DNA from: an uncultured Paracoccaceae bacterium
GTDB taxonomy: Bacteria; Pseudomonadota; Alphaproteobacteria; Rhodobacterales; Rhodobacteraceae
Assembly (NCBI GenBank): GCA_947501555.1
Contig: CANMWG010000002.1
Coordinates: 134,224 to 198,223 of the forward strand
Reading direction: 5' to 3'
DNA length: 64,000 nt
Position numbers and translations under genes: made by a program. The stretch's first letter is position 1. Each line of letters begins with the position of its first letter. The notes under the pieces were generated by a model. It searched no databases. It had not been told where the DNA came from and was given only the letters and a program-made list of their open reading frames with translations. Shown here piece by piece: positions 53,244 to 61,816 of this stretch.

Positions 53244-55555
53244 CCATCAAAGAAATCTTCGACACCATGGATTACGGCCCTGCCCCCGAAAGCGCCTCTG
53301 AGGCCCTGCAATGGCTAGCCGACCGTGGCGGCATCGCCGGGCACTATATCAATGGTAAATGGGGTCCACTCCGCGACGACTTTCCATCCAACAACCCCGC
53401 GACGGGTGAAAAACTGGCTGGCGTCACCAAAGGCACCGCCGCGGAAATTGACAGCGCCGTGGCAGCCGCCCGCAAAGCGCAGCCCGCTTGGGCCAAGTCA
53501 GGCCATAAGCGCGCCCGCGTCCTCTATGCCATCGCCCGGCTGATGCAAAAACACAGCCGATTGCTGGCCGTCATGGAAACGCTCGACAACGGCAAACCAA
53601 TCCGCGAGGCCCGCGACATCGACGTACCGCTCGCGATCCGGCATTTTTATCACCACGCAGGCTTTGCCCAACTGATGGACACCGAACTGCCCGACCGCGA
53701 GGCACTGGGCGTCTGCGGGCAGATCATCCCTTGGAACTTTCCGCTGCTGATGCTTGCTTGGAAAATCGCGCCCGCGCTGGCGATGGGCAACACCGTCGTT
53801 CTGAAACCCGCCGAATATACATCGCTGACCGCTATGATCTTCGCCGAAATCTGCACTGAAGCAGGCGTGCCCCCCGGGGTCGTCAACATCGTCACAGGCG
53901 ATGGCGAAACCGGGGCCGCACTCGTGGACGCCGCAGTCGACAAAATCGCCTTCACAGGCTCTACTGAAGTAGGGCGCAAAATCCGCGAAGCGACCGCAGG
54001 AAGCGCCAAGGCCCTGTCCCTCGAATTGGGGGGCAAATCTCCCTATATCGTGTTTGAGGACGCTGACATCGATTCAGCCGTCGAAGGTCTGGTCGATGCG
54101 ATCTGGTTCAACCAGGGCCAAGTCTGCTGCGCCGGGTCACGCCTGCTGGTCCAAGAAGGCATTGCCGACCGGTTCTATACCAAACTCAAATCGCGGATGG
54201 ACGGGCTGCGCATTGGCGACCCGCTGGATAAATGCATCGACGTAGGCGCCATCGTAGACCCGGTACAACTGGACCAGATCAGCAAGATGGTCAGCGCCAA
54301 CTCTGAAGGCGAAACTTACCAAACCAAAGCCCCCGAGGGCTGTTTCTACCCACCCACGCTGATCACGGGTCTCTCACCTGCATCAACCTTGATGCAGGAA
54401 GAAATCTTTGGTCCGGTACTGGCCGCGACCACCTTCCGGACACCGTCCGAGGCGGTCGAGATCGCCAACAACACGCGCTACGGGTTGGCCGCATCGGTCT
54501 GGTCAGAAAACATCAACCTCGCGCTTGATATCGCGCCCAAGCTGACCGCCGGAATCGTCTGGACCAATGGCACAAACATGATGGACGCCGCCGCCGGTTT
54601 CGGCGGCGTGCGGGAAAGCGGCTTCGGACGCGAAGGCGGCTGGGAAGGGCTGGCAGGCTACACCAAACCCAAAGGCACCGCAAAACCGCTCAAGCAGATC
54701 GAAGCTTTCACCACCAAAGATAGCACCCCCGCCGACCCACTGGATCGGACCGCGAAACTGTATATCGGGGGCAAACAGGTGCGGCCCGATGCGGGGTATT
54801 CGAAACCGGTCTACAGCCCCAAAGGCAAACTGCTTGGGCATGTGTCCGAAGCCAACCGCAAAGACCTGCGCAATGCAGTGGAGGCGATGAACGCCGCCAA
54901 AAGTTGGTCAAAATCCACCGGGCATCTGAGGGCGCAAATCCTCTACTATATCGCCGAAAACCTGTCGGCACGCGCCGACGAATTGGCCAAGCGGATCAAA
55001 GACATGACCGGAAAATCCGGGCAGGATGAAATCGAACACTGCATCGGGACGCTGTTCACCTTCGCCGCTTGGGCCGACAAATATGACGGGCAGGCACACG
55101 GGGTGCCGATCCGCGGCGTGGCGCTGGCCATGAAGGAACCGGTCGGCAACATGGCGGTGTTCTGTGATGATGGCTGGCCGCTCTTGGGGCTGATCTCACC
55201 AATGGCGGCGGCGATGGCGATGGGCAACCGGATCACGCTGGTGGCGTCCGAGCCTTTCCCGTTGATGGTGGCAGAGCTCTACCAGATCCTGGAAACCTCG
55301 GATGTACCGGGCGGTGTGGTCAACATCCTGACAGGTGGTCACGCTGAACTTGCCCCGCACGCAGCAGGGCACATGGATATTGATGCTGTCTGGTCCTTCT
55401 CCGGGGCAGACATCTCGGCTGTGATCGAAACGGGCAGTGCGGCAAATCTCAAACGGACCTGGGTAAACCACGGCAAAGCCATTGAACCAACAGCGCGCGA
55501 CATGTTGGCGGCCGCAACCGAGGTCAAAAACATCTGGATCCCCTACGGCGAATAG
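53240..55555 (+). CDS. ALDH16-type double-domain aldehyde dehydrogenase
   Basis: This 771-residue protein holds two aldehyde dehydrogenase domains. The first (about 30-500) is complete: Asn in PWNFP, Lys189 in VLKPAE, Glu262 in SLELGGKSP and catalytic Cys296 in NQGQVCCAGS. The second (about 515-771) lacks the catalytic Cys and general base and is a structural pseudo-domain, as in bacterial ALDH16 (a Loktanella enzyme has been crystallised). It probably oxidises the acetaldehyde released by DeoC to acetate. It overlaps the small secreted protein gene by four bases. Confidence 0.93.
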   Translation: MTIKEIFDTMDYGPAPESASEALQWLADRGGIAGHYINGKWGPLRDDFPSNNPATGEKLAGVTKGTAAEIDSAVAAARKAQPAWAKSGHKRARVLYAIARLMQKHSRLLAVMETLDNGKPIREARDIDVPLAIRHFYHHAGFAQLMDTELPDREALGVCGQIIPWNFPLLMLAWKIAPALAMGNTVVLKPAEYTSLTAMIFAEICTEAGVPPGVVNIVTGDGETGAALVDAAVDKIAFTGSTEVGRKIREATAGSAKALSLELGGKSPYIVFEDADIDSAVEGLVDAIWFNQGQVCCAGSRLLVQEGIADRFYTKLKSRMDGLRIGDPLDKCIDVGAIVDPVQLDQISKMVSANSEGETYQTKAPEGCFYPPTLITGLSPASTLMQEEIFGPVLAATTFRTPSEAVEIANNTRYGLAASVWSENINLALDIAPKLTAGIVWTNGTNMMDAAAGFGGVRESGFGREGGWEGLAGYTKPKGTAKPLKQIEAFTTKDSTPADPLDRTAKLYIGGKQVRPDAGYSKPVYSPKGKLLGHVSEANRKDLRNAVEAMNAAKSWSKSTGHLRAQILYYIAENLSARADELAKRIKDMTGKSGQDEIEHCIGTLFTFAAWADKYDGQAHGVPIRGVALAMKEPVGNMAVFCDDGWPLLGLISPMAAAMAMGNRITLVASEPFPLMVAELYQILETSDVPGGVVNILTGGHAELAPHAAGHMDIDAVWSFSGADISAVIETGSAANLKRTWVNHGKAIEPTARDMLAAATEVKNIWIPYGE

Positions 55556-55572
55556 ACCTCGGTCTTCCTCAC

Positions 55573-55603
55573 TATCATTTTGCCAAAAATACTCTGGGGA
55601 GGC
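55573..55603. repeat. Rhodobacterales intergenic repeat, copy 1
   Basis: TATCATTTTGCCAAAAATAC followed by TCTGGGGAGGC lies between the convergent ALDH16 and DUF1523 genes. A close copy is at 60351-60383. Read on the minus strand, a GC-rich arm is followed by AGTATTTTTGG, like an intrinsic terminator. Confidence 0.7.
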
Positions 55604-55625
55604 CGCAAGGCCGGGGCGAAGCCCC
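55601..55625. terminator. Double hairpin between ALDH16 and the AAA cluster
   Basis: GGCC-GCAA-GGCC (55601-55612, GNRA-type loop) and GGGGC-GAA-GCCCC (55613-55625) stand side by side, next to the repeat at 55573. On the minus strand a T-rich stretch follows them, so they probably terminate the 62.9-55.65 kb cluster. Confidence 0.65.
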
Positions 55626-55653
55626 TAAACCCAAAATCGCGTCGGCGCAGCCG

Positions 55654-56346
55654 TCATTCTGGTGGAAGCTGCTTGTTGTCCTTTGACCGCCAGGTGTCCA
55701 TCCAGCGGGCAACACGACCCTTGCGCTCGGCCACTTCGGCCTGCACCTCATCCACGCGATCGCCCGCGGCATCCAGCAACGGATCAACCGAACGTTCACG
55801 GAACTGGCGCCACATGGCCCGCAGAAACATCAAGCCACCCATCAGGAAGATAAAGAAGAAGATATTGAACCACGGGATCGGACGATAATCGGGACCCGAT
55901 ACCTCTTTGATAGACACGGCATTCGGATAAAGTGTCAGGAACGGAATGCGCCAGCCATAATGTGTTACAACGACCCACTGGTCTGGTCGCGCTATGAATG
56001 CTTGTGCCTGTGCTTCAAGGTTGGATGAATCAAACTTGAAGTATGGCGGCCAAATCCATCCTGTGTCTTCATTGCGATAAACCATCACGCTTTCGCCCAT
56101 ACGAACGAGACCAAATAAATAGGTTCGTTTCCGCTCAGTATTAATCAGACGTAAATCGCGGATCGAGCCTTCGTCCTCACCCGCATCAGTTTGTGCATAG
56201 AAATACCTCTGGAAACTCGACAGTGTAACGATCCTGTCCGAAATTCCTGTAACACGGAGCACATCTTGCTGCGGCAATATGTAGTGGAGGAACAGGCCCG
56301 CCAACACGAATGCTAAAATTCGGAATGAAATCTTAATTTTTCGCAT
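55654..56346 (-). CDS. DUF1523 family membrane protein
   Basis: This 230-residue protein has an N-terminal membrane helix (about 8-25), a periplasmic domain of about 130 residues with the ILPQQDVLRVTGI and ERKRTYLFGLVRMGESVMVYRNEDTGW segments of DUF1523, a second helix (about 162-182) and a charged cytoplasmic tail with a coiled-coil-like end. The function of the family is unknown. It is the last gene of the eight-gene cluster, 9 bp after the small membrane protein. Confidence 0.8.
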   Translation of the reverse strand: MRKIKISFRILAFVLAGLFLHYILPQQDVLRVTGISDRIVTLSSFQRYFYAQTDAGEDEGSIRDLRLINTERKRTYLFGLVRMGESVMVYRNEDTGWIWPPYFKFDSSNLEAQAQAFIARPDQWVVVTHYGWRIPFLTLYPNAVSIKEVSGPDYRPIPWFNIFFFIFLMGGLMFLRAMWRQFRERSVDPLLDAAGDRVDEVQAEVAERKGRVARWMDTWRSKDNKQLPPE

Positions 56347-56355
56347 GGAAAATCC

Positions 56356-56631
56356 TCAGTGCGCGTTAATGACATAGGTGATTACACTAACCGCAACCAC
56401 GGGAATTACATAGACAAGCCCAATTAACTTAGGTCTGATGGAGTTGTCATAAGCATGCATGCCTTCAACGATAAAGGCATCACGCGCACCTGCGGGGCCC
56501 CCATCAGGATTGGCTTCGTCAAACTCGTTTTCCAATCGTTCCTTCCGAACTGATCGGGAATAGAGCGAAATCGATAGATAGATCACCGATAACGCGATAA
56601 AACCAAATACAACGAGCCTTACAAAACCCAT
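56356..56631 (-). CDS. Small two-helix membrane protein
   Basis: This 91-residue protein has helices at about 4-22 and 68-88 with an acidic, Gly-rich loop between them (ENEFDEANPDGGPAGARDA). It is started at 56631, where the ATG overlaps the stop of the upstream gene (TAATG) and GGAGGAG precedes it. It has no known domain. Its place next to DUF1523 and DUF6638 suggests a membrane subunit of the same system. Confidence 0.7.
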   Translation of the reverse strand: MGFVRLVVFGFIALSVIYLSISLYSRSVRKERLENEFDEANPDGGPAGARDAFIVEGMHAYDNSIRPKLIGLVYVIPVVAVSVITYVINAH

Positions 56632-57983
56632 TAACTCCTCCGTGGCGCAACCGCGCCCCAAGGACCGACGCGGGTAATCAAATCAGGTTGCGACGCACCT
56701 GATGGCTCGTCCATCGGCGCCTCATGCCCAAACAGGGCATTACGGGTCCCTGCCTTATCGACTTGGTATTCGCGGTCAAGAAAATCAACAACATAGGCCT
56801 GTTTTTCATGCGGCCACTTGGCATAGGCGCGATAAAACACCTCTTTGTGGCAGATAAACAACTGGCGGATATCCAGCGGGGTCATTTCGGCCAATAGCAT
56901 GTTCACCAAATCAGCATCGGCATGTGGTTTAGCCCGCAGCGTATAAAAATACGCCGGGTGCTCCGATGTGATCTTGGGCCAGGGGCCATCGTCCTCCGCC
57001 CAACGCACGAGTTCCAAAAGCCCCTTCCAGGCCTCGGGCAACAGATGGGCATATTGGCGGCCCAACCGGCGCAGATCACGGCGGGACGCCCCGGTCAGAT
57101 CCTCATTCATCGATGCGGCCACCGCCATCACAATGAAATCCATCTTCTGATGCAGGATCGCCGCGGCATCTACCCCGCGGGCATCCATAATCGGCTCAAC
57201 CAGATCATTGAGGTTCAAAAACTTCGCTATGGCCGAGCGTTCGCCGAAATCAAACACATGCGCAATCGGCAGCGCGCCAACCTTGGCCTTGTTGCCCGAC
57301 ACAATCGCTGCCGGATGCTCCACCCCGCGAAACACGTAAATCCCGCCAAAATGGTCGGTCCAGAAATTATCCTGACCAAACGACATCTGACGCAGGTTCA
57401 CCGGGTTTCGGACAACATCACCGGTCTGCTTGGCCATCCCGATCATCTCTGCAATCAGAACATCGTCATGCCAGGCATCTTGTTCGGTCTTAAAGCGATC
57501 AATCAACTGGCCCAGCTTTGCCGCCGCCGCGACGGTACCGCTGGTTGTATCAGCCTCAATTGACACTTTGCGAATATCAAACAACCGGGCAGGGCTATCG
57601 GCGACATAGACGGAATTCACCATTTCACCGGCAACAGCATCCCGGGCGGTCAGGGCGAAAAGCTCTGCCCGGTTTTCTTCAATAAACTGCTTGAGGATAC
57701 TGCGTGAGGTCGAGAACTTCGCATTCAAAAGCGGCGCATCGGCCTGCTCAGTGGTCAGCAGGATAAACTGCCGGTTCACACCGCGATTGTTCAGATAAAG
57801 ATCATCCCCAAACGCATCTCCAATCTCAGGCGAATACCCGGAAATATCAATATGAAACACATCCAGATCAGTTTCACGGCCAATAAGATGTTTTAGCGCA
57901 CGATTATACCGCTCGACCAAGATCGGAGAATCCACCCGCACAAGGCTGCCAAACATCAGACCTTTTTCGATCAGTCGATGCAT
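56631..57983 (-). CDS. DUF6638 family protein
   Basis: This 450-residue soluble protein has no signal peptide or membrane helix. The N-terminal part (RLIEKGLMFGSLVRVDSPILVERYNRAL) and the C-terminal part (FICHKEVFYRAYAKWPHEKQAYVVDFLDREYQVDKAGTR) match what I recall of DUF6638; no catalytic motif is evident. The start at 57983 has GGAGGG upstream. It sits downstream of the AAA ATPase and a membrane protein gene, which suggests a cytosolic partner of the ATPase. Confidence 0.78.
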   Translation of the reverse strand: MHRLIEKGLMFGSLVRVDSPILVERYNRALKHLIGRETDLDVFHIDISGYSPEIGDAFGDDLYLNNRGVNRQFILLTTEQADAPLLNAKFSTSRSILKQFIEENRAELFALTARDAVAGEMVNSVYVADSPARLFDIRKVSIEADTTSGTVAAAAKLGQLIDRFKTEQDAWHDDVLIAEMIGMAKQTGDVVRNPVNLRQMSFGQDNFWTDHFGGIYVFRGVEHPAAIVSGNKAKVGALPIAHVFDFGERSAIAKFLNLNDLVEPIMDARGVDAAAILHQKMDFIVMAVAASMNEDLTGASRRDLRRLGRQYAHLLPEAWKGLLELVRWAEDDGPWPKITSEHPAYFYTLRAKPHADADLVNMLLAEMTPLDIRQLFICHKEVFYRAYAKWPHEKQAYVVDFLDREYQVDKAGTRNALFGHEAPMDEPSGASQPDLITRVGPWGAVAPRRS

Positions 57984-57998
57984 GCGACCCTCCGTAGT

Positions 57999-58013
57999 GT
58001 GGGTGAAACCCAC
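57999..58013. repeat. Dispersed palindromic repeat, copy 4
   Basis: GTGGGT-GAA-ACCCAC, preceded by GTAGT, lies between the 114-residue membrane protein gene and DUF6638, inside the cluster. Lead and stem resemble copies 1-3. Confidence 0.65.
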
Positions 58014-58029
58014 GCTCTATCAAACCAGT

Positions 58030-58374
58030 TTACCACGTCTCTTTCACCCACCTGCGCGGCAATCCGGCCAGCGACAAAACCATAATAGGCGCCCAGATAA
58101 TCGCCGAGGCGACCCCCAATTGACCAAAGAAAACGGTATTCGAGACCAGCCCCAAAGAAAACAAATCCGATATCTCAGCCCCCTGCCCTACATAAAGCCC
58201 GATAAAGAGGACAGCACTCAACACGACCATCACCACCGTGGACAAGAACGCATTCAGCATCAACGGCTTCACACCCTCTGGCAACATGCGCGCCCACAAG
58301 CGTGGCACGACAAAACCCAGCACGGCGATCACAAACGCCGGAAACAATAGCGCTTGAGAAAACACGCTACCCAA
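58030..58374 (-). CDS. Small three-helix membrane protein
   Basis: This 114-residue protein has membrane helices at about 8-27, 40-65 and 83-104 and a short basic C-terminus (RRWVKETW). It has no recognisable domain. It lies 24 bp after the AAA ATPase gene and 46 bp before DUF6638, on the same strand. It may anchor the ATPase at the membrane. Confidence 0.7.
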   Translation of the reverse strand: MGSVFSQALLFPAFVIAVLGFVVPRLWARMLPEGVKPLMLNAFLSTVVMVVLSAVLFIGLYVGQGAEISDLFSLGLVSNTVFFGQLGVASAIIWAPIMVLSLAGLPRRWVKETW

Positions 58375-58398
58375 TGGAAAGCACCTGCATCATCACGG

Positions 58399-60339
58399 TC
58401 ATCCTTTACTTTCCAAATACCGCTTCTTGGCAATCTCCTGACGGCCAAAGTCGCGGACCATGTTTTCGATCGCCACCTCATCGGACTTATCCGCATAGCG
58501 GAATTCACTGTCGGCGTAGCGGTTAATCTCTTGGATCACCATTTCAACCGTGATCGGCTGGCGCAGCTCGGAAATCATGGCCTTCTTTGTATCATAGTCC
58601 TTGAACAGGAACAGATCAGGCTCTTCCATCCAGGCGTCAGGTAGTTCGAAATCCATCGCCCGGACCTTTACAGCATCGGTGATATTCTTGATCGCACGGC
58701 CCGTAAAACGGGGGTCCGCCTCCTGAATAGCCTTGAGATAGGTGCCCATCTTGGCAATCGTATCCAATGCCCCAATTTCAGACGACACACGGTCGTAGAC
58801 GTTCAGCAAACCAGCCTCTTTCGGACGGGCGTGGCCCTCGAAAGACGCGGCAACGGCCTTCTTGATCTCTTGCGCCGAAAACACCTCATGAGCACCCACC
58901 GGGATGTCATGGTTCTTGCCCATCAAAAGATACAGGATGTCGATATAGTCATCGCGGGTCTGCGGACCATCGACAAGAAACCGGGCCCCGGCGCGCTGGC
59001 GCAATGCATCATCGACATTCTCAGGATAATTCGAAAACATCCCGAAGGTGCAATTGCCGCGCACAACGGTATTCGCCCCGGCAAAGCTTTCCATCAGCAC
59101 GGCCGTGATCTCCAACTGGCCAGCCGAGGACTGACGATCCCCGCGCTTGCCCGCCAGCTGATCAATATCGTCAATCGTGCCAAAGCCGATCACATGGGGA
59201 TCTAGCACGTTGTTGATAAAGGCCTTGGCATTCTGGCCCGATTTCCCTTGATAACTGTCAATGTTGTCGGTCGACAGGTTCTGATAACGGAACGGATAGC
59301 CCGCCACCTGGCAATAGTCATTCACCAACCCGGCCATCATCTGGATCAAGGTTGTCTTCCCCGTCCCCGGCGCGCCATCGCCCATGAAGGTAAAAATAAA
59401 CCCGCCCAATTCGGCAAAAGGGTTCAACCGGCGGTCGAAATCATAGGCCATCAGCATCTTGGACAGCTTCATCGCCTGATACTTGGCAATATGGTTGCCC
59501 ACGACCTCATTGGGTTTCTTGAAGGTCATCGTCAGGGTCGAGCCCTTGGCGGTGCGTGCGGGCGTAAAGCCCTGCACGACAAAGTCATCAGCCTCCACAC
59601 GCCAGGATGCCTGATTGAAGCTTTCTAGCCGGCCCGCAGTTGAGGCGCGCAATGACACTTTCTCCATCAACTGCTCACAGTAGGCGAGCATCGTGGCAAT
59701 CAGCGTGTCTTCATCCGTGGCGAATTGGCCCAACTTCTGGTCCAACTCCCAGATCGCGCCATGCAAGGCCAGCGGGGCGTTATCGGTCAAAACCTCATCC
59801 ACCGACCCAACCTCGACACTCACTTCGGTGGCTTGGGCCGCAAGCATGAACGACGCCGCATTGGCGAACGTATACAAGGCCACCAGCGATTCCGCGGCCA
59901 GATACTCTGTGAACGCGACAGACCGATCCTGCGGCAAACGACCCTCAAGGTTCATGCGCTTCAACTCGGTCAGCGGGGTCTGGTCGGAAAAGGCATCCGC
60001 GACAGTCAATGCAATCGACAGAGCACGGCGCAGCGCGTGGGCGACAGAGGCCTGGGCGGGGGATGTCAGCGGATCGTCATCATCGCTCTCGGCAATCCGG
60101 TCAAGCAGGCGGACACCGCCCGAGGGGGCAGTCGTACGGGATAGAAGGCCCGGCGTCGTGGACCGGAACCTGCGTCGGGTGGCCGCCACATCGGGTGACT
60201 TCTCGGGCTGCTCAAGCGACAGCCGGGCCTGCGCCAGCCGGGGGCTGTGATCGAGCTGCATCAACATCTCGGCGGCGGGAACGTAATGGGCGCGAATGTC
60301 TTCTTCACGCAGTTCCATCTGATCACTTGATTGGCTCAT
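58399..60339 (-). CDS. Uncharacterised AAA+ ATPase
   Basis: This 646-residue protein has a large N-terminal region (1-300, mostly helical, no known domain) and a single AAA+ module: Walker A GAPGTGKTT (322-330), Walker B region VIGFGTIDDID (383-393) with acidic Asp390/Asp391, a sensor-1 Asn in GMFSNYPEN, and Arg-finger candidates in DALRQRAGARF (447-455). The C-terminal 190 residues hold the lid and a charged tail. It has AAGG/AAGGG upstream of the start. It is the only evident motor of the cluster and probably remodels a protein partner or membrane complex. Confidence 0.88.
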   Translation of the reverse strand: MSQSSDQMELREEDIRAHYVPAAEMLMQLDHSPRLAQARLSLEQPEKSPDVAATRRRFRSTTPGLLSRTTAPSGGVRLLDRIAESDDDDPLTSPAQASVAHALRRALSIALTVADAFSDQTPLTELKRMNLEGRLPQDRSVAFTEYLAAESLVALYTFANAASFMLAAQATEVSVEVGSVDEVLTDNAPLALHGAIWELDQKLGQFATDEDTLIATMLAYCEQLMEKVSLRASTAGRLESFNQASWRVEADDFVVQGFTPARTAKGSTLTMTFKKPNEVVGNHIAKYQAMKLSKMLMAYDFDRRLNPFAELGGFIFTFMGDGAPGTGKTTLIQMMAGLVNDYCQVAGYPFRYQNLSTDNIDSYQGKSGQNAKAFINNVLDPHVIGFGTIDDIDQLAGKRGDRQSSAGQLEITAVLMESFAGANTVVRGNCTFGMFSNYPENVDDALRQRAGARFLVDGPQTRDDYIDILYLLMGKNHDIPVGAHEVFSAQEIKKAVAASFEGHARPKEAGLLNVYDRVSSEIGALDTIAKMGTYLKAIQEADPRFTGRAIKNITDAVKVRAMDFELPDAWMEEPDLFLFKDYDTKKAMISELRQPITVEMVIQEINRYADSEFRYADKSDEVAIENMVRDFGRQEIAKKRYLESKG

Positions 60340-60350
60340 GCCCTTATCCT

Positions 60351-60383
60351 TATCATTTTGCTCAAAATACTCCCGCCGGAGGC
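60351..60383. repeat. Rhodobacterales intergenic repeat, copy 2
   Basis: TATCATTTTGCTCAAAATAC followed by TCCCGCCGGAGGC lies 12 bp upstream of the AAA ATPase start. Read on the minus strand it is a hairpin (CTCC-GGCG-GGAG) followed by TATTTT, which is terminator-like. It is closely similar to 55573-55603. Confidence 0.75.
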
Positions 60384-60384
60384 C

Positions 60385-60406
60385 AACAAATTTCTAGAAA
60401 TTTGTT
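60385..60406. repeat. 22-bp palindrome between the 373-residue gene and the AAA gene
   Basis: AACAAATTTC-TA-GAAATTTGTT is a perfect 10-bp inverted repeat with a 2-bp centre, 5 bp past the stop of the upstream gene and next to the repeat at 60351. It could be an operator for a second promoter driving the AAA gene, or part of the same repeat unit. Confidence 0.6.
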
Positions 60407-60411
60407 CCACC

Positions 60412-61533
60412 CTACCGATAACTCAAAACCCGCCCGTTCCCGCTCACAACAAACTTGCGGACCTCACTAAACCCGGGGGGATTGCGCTCTGCCAACGCCT
60501 GATAGGGACGTTCGGGCATAATCAAGGACCGCTCCATGCGGCTGGCGCCACTTTCGGCACCGCCGCCTTCAAAAGGATCAAGTGCGAAAATCTGCCGTTC
60601 CACCGTCCCAAACCAGCCCGACTTCACATGCTCCACCCGGTCCGATACCAATTCCTCTTCGGTCCAGACCAAGGCCCAGTCTTCCCCCACGGGGGCCTTG
60701 GCGGCCTCAAGCACCGCGCGTAGCGGACCGGACTGGCGGGTAAACGCATTCGAATACATCGGCCCAATATGAAACCGACGCAATCGCACCGGATGCAGAT
60801 CCGCAAAATCCGCGTCAAAACCCTTGGCAATGGTCAGCAGTTTCAAATGGGCCACAGATTGGGCCATCAAATGCGCCTGGGCCTCAGGCCAGCGACGTTC
60901 ATCCTTGGGCAGGCCCGTGCGGCCGGTATCCTCGACATCCATCAGATAGATCGTGGGCAGGTTCACCTGACTGTCATAGACAGCCCAATGGATCAAAAAC
61001 CGCCGGCGATCCGCATCATTGCCAATCCATACGGCTTGGGGATCATTGCGGGCCCAAAACTGGTCGCCACGCAGAAGTTCTTCGTAATAAAGCCGCTGTG
61101 ACAAGGCATATTGCAGCTTTGTCGGAATCTCTTGATCGCGCAGAATGACGCGGACCATCTGATCCTTCAGCGCTTCCGCTGTAGGTTGCGACGCCAAGTG
61201 CCGCTCGGCTTGCTGGGCATCATTGGCCATTTCAAGCAGTTCTTGATAAACTGGAAATCCGCTTTCGCGACGATCAAAGGTCAGCGCACCCGCATAGGCA
61301 AAACGCCCGGCGAAATGATACTTGTGCGACAGCGCTGTGAAGGTCCAGTTGAGACCCACCAAATAGCGGGCAATCGCCTCAATATCCTGCCGGGCAAAGC
61401 GCCCCTCGGCCTCCATCGTGGCGGCCACTTTGGTCAGATAGCCGGTGATCTTGGAGAACTTGCCAAAATACCGGCGGGTCGCGCGGGTATCTTCCAGCTT
61501 CATGTGATCGGCTTGGAGATCAGTCTCTGGCAT
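60412..61533 (-). CDS. Uncharacterised soluble protein of the AAA cluster
   Basis: This 373-residue protein is mainly helical in its first half (RATRRYFGKFSKITGYLTKVA, DIEAIARYLVGLNWTFTAL) and mixed afterwards, with a conserved-looking segment MPERPYQALAERNPPGFSEV near the end. It has no signal peptide, membrane helix or catalytic motif that I recognise. The start at 61533 has AGAGG upstream and overlaps the previous gene by 14 bases, so it is translated with it. Confidence 0.75.
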   Translation of the reverse strand: MPETDLQADHMKLEDTRATRRYFGKFSKITGYLTKVAATMEAEGRFARQDIEAIARYLVGLNWTFTALSHKYHFAGRFAYAGALTFDRRESGFPVYQELLEMANDAQQAERHLASQPTAEALKDQMVRVILRDQEIPTKLQYALSQRLYYEELLRGDQFWARNDPQAVWIGNDADRRRFLIHWAVYDSQVNLPTIYLMDVEDTGRTGLPKDERRWPEAQAHLMAQSVAHLKLLTIAKGFDADFADLHPVRLRRFHIGPMYSNAFTRQSGPLRAVLEAAKAPVGEDWALVWTEEELVSDRVEHVKSGWFGTVERQIFALDPFEGGGAESGASRMERSLIMPERPYQALAERNPPGFSEVRKFVVSGNGRVLSYR

Positions 61534-61813
61534 CTTTTGCCTCTGGCTGGTCTTTTCTTACTGCATTCGCCAATGAACCAATACCCAAGAGCCTTCTTAG
61601 AAATCGAGGCCAATGCTGTGTCTTATCTTCAAAAAATACATCGGTCTGAACTATCAACCACATACCGAAATACACCGCCAAAGAGCCAACGATGAGAATG
61701 AACGAAGCAAATAGTCTCGACGCAAAGCTACTTTCATCACCAGTATAGAAAAGCGCCAATGTCATAAAAACGGCAACACAACCAAATGAGTATGGGTTTG
61801 GGTAGGGTTTCAC
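61520..61813 (-). CDS. Small two-helix membrane protein of the AAA cluster
   Basis: This 97-residue protein has helices at about 8-24 and 33-55 and a basic cytoplasmic tail. It starts with GTG, 3 bp after the coiled-coil gene stops, with a GAGTAGGGA stretch that may act as the ribosome site. Its 3' end overlaps the 373-residue gene by 14 bases. It has no known domain. Confidence 0.65.
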   Translation of the reverse strand: MKPYPNPYSFGCVAVFMTLALFYTGDESSFASRLFASFILIVGSLAVYFGMWLIVQTDVFFEDKTQHWPRFLRRLLGIGSLANAVRKDQPEAKDARD

Positions 61814-61816
61814 TCC

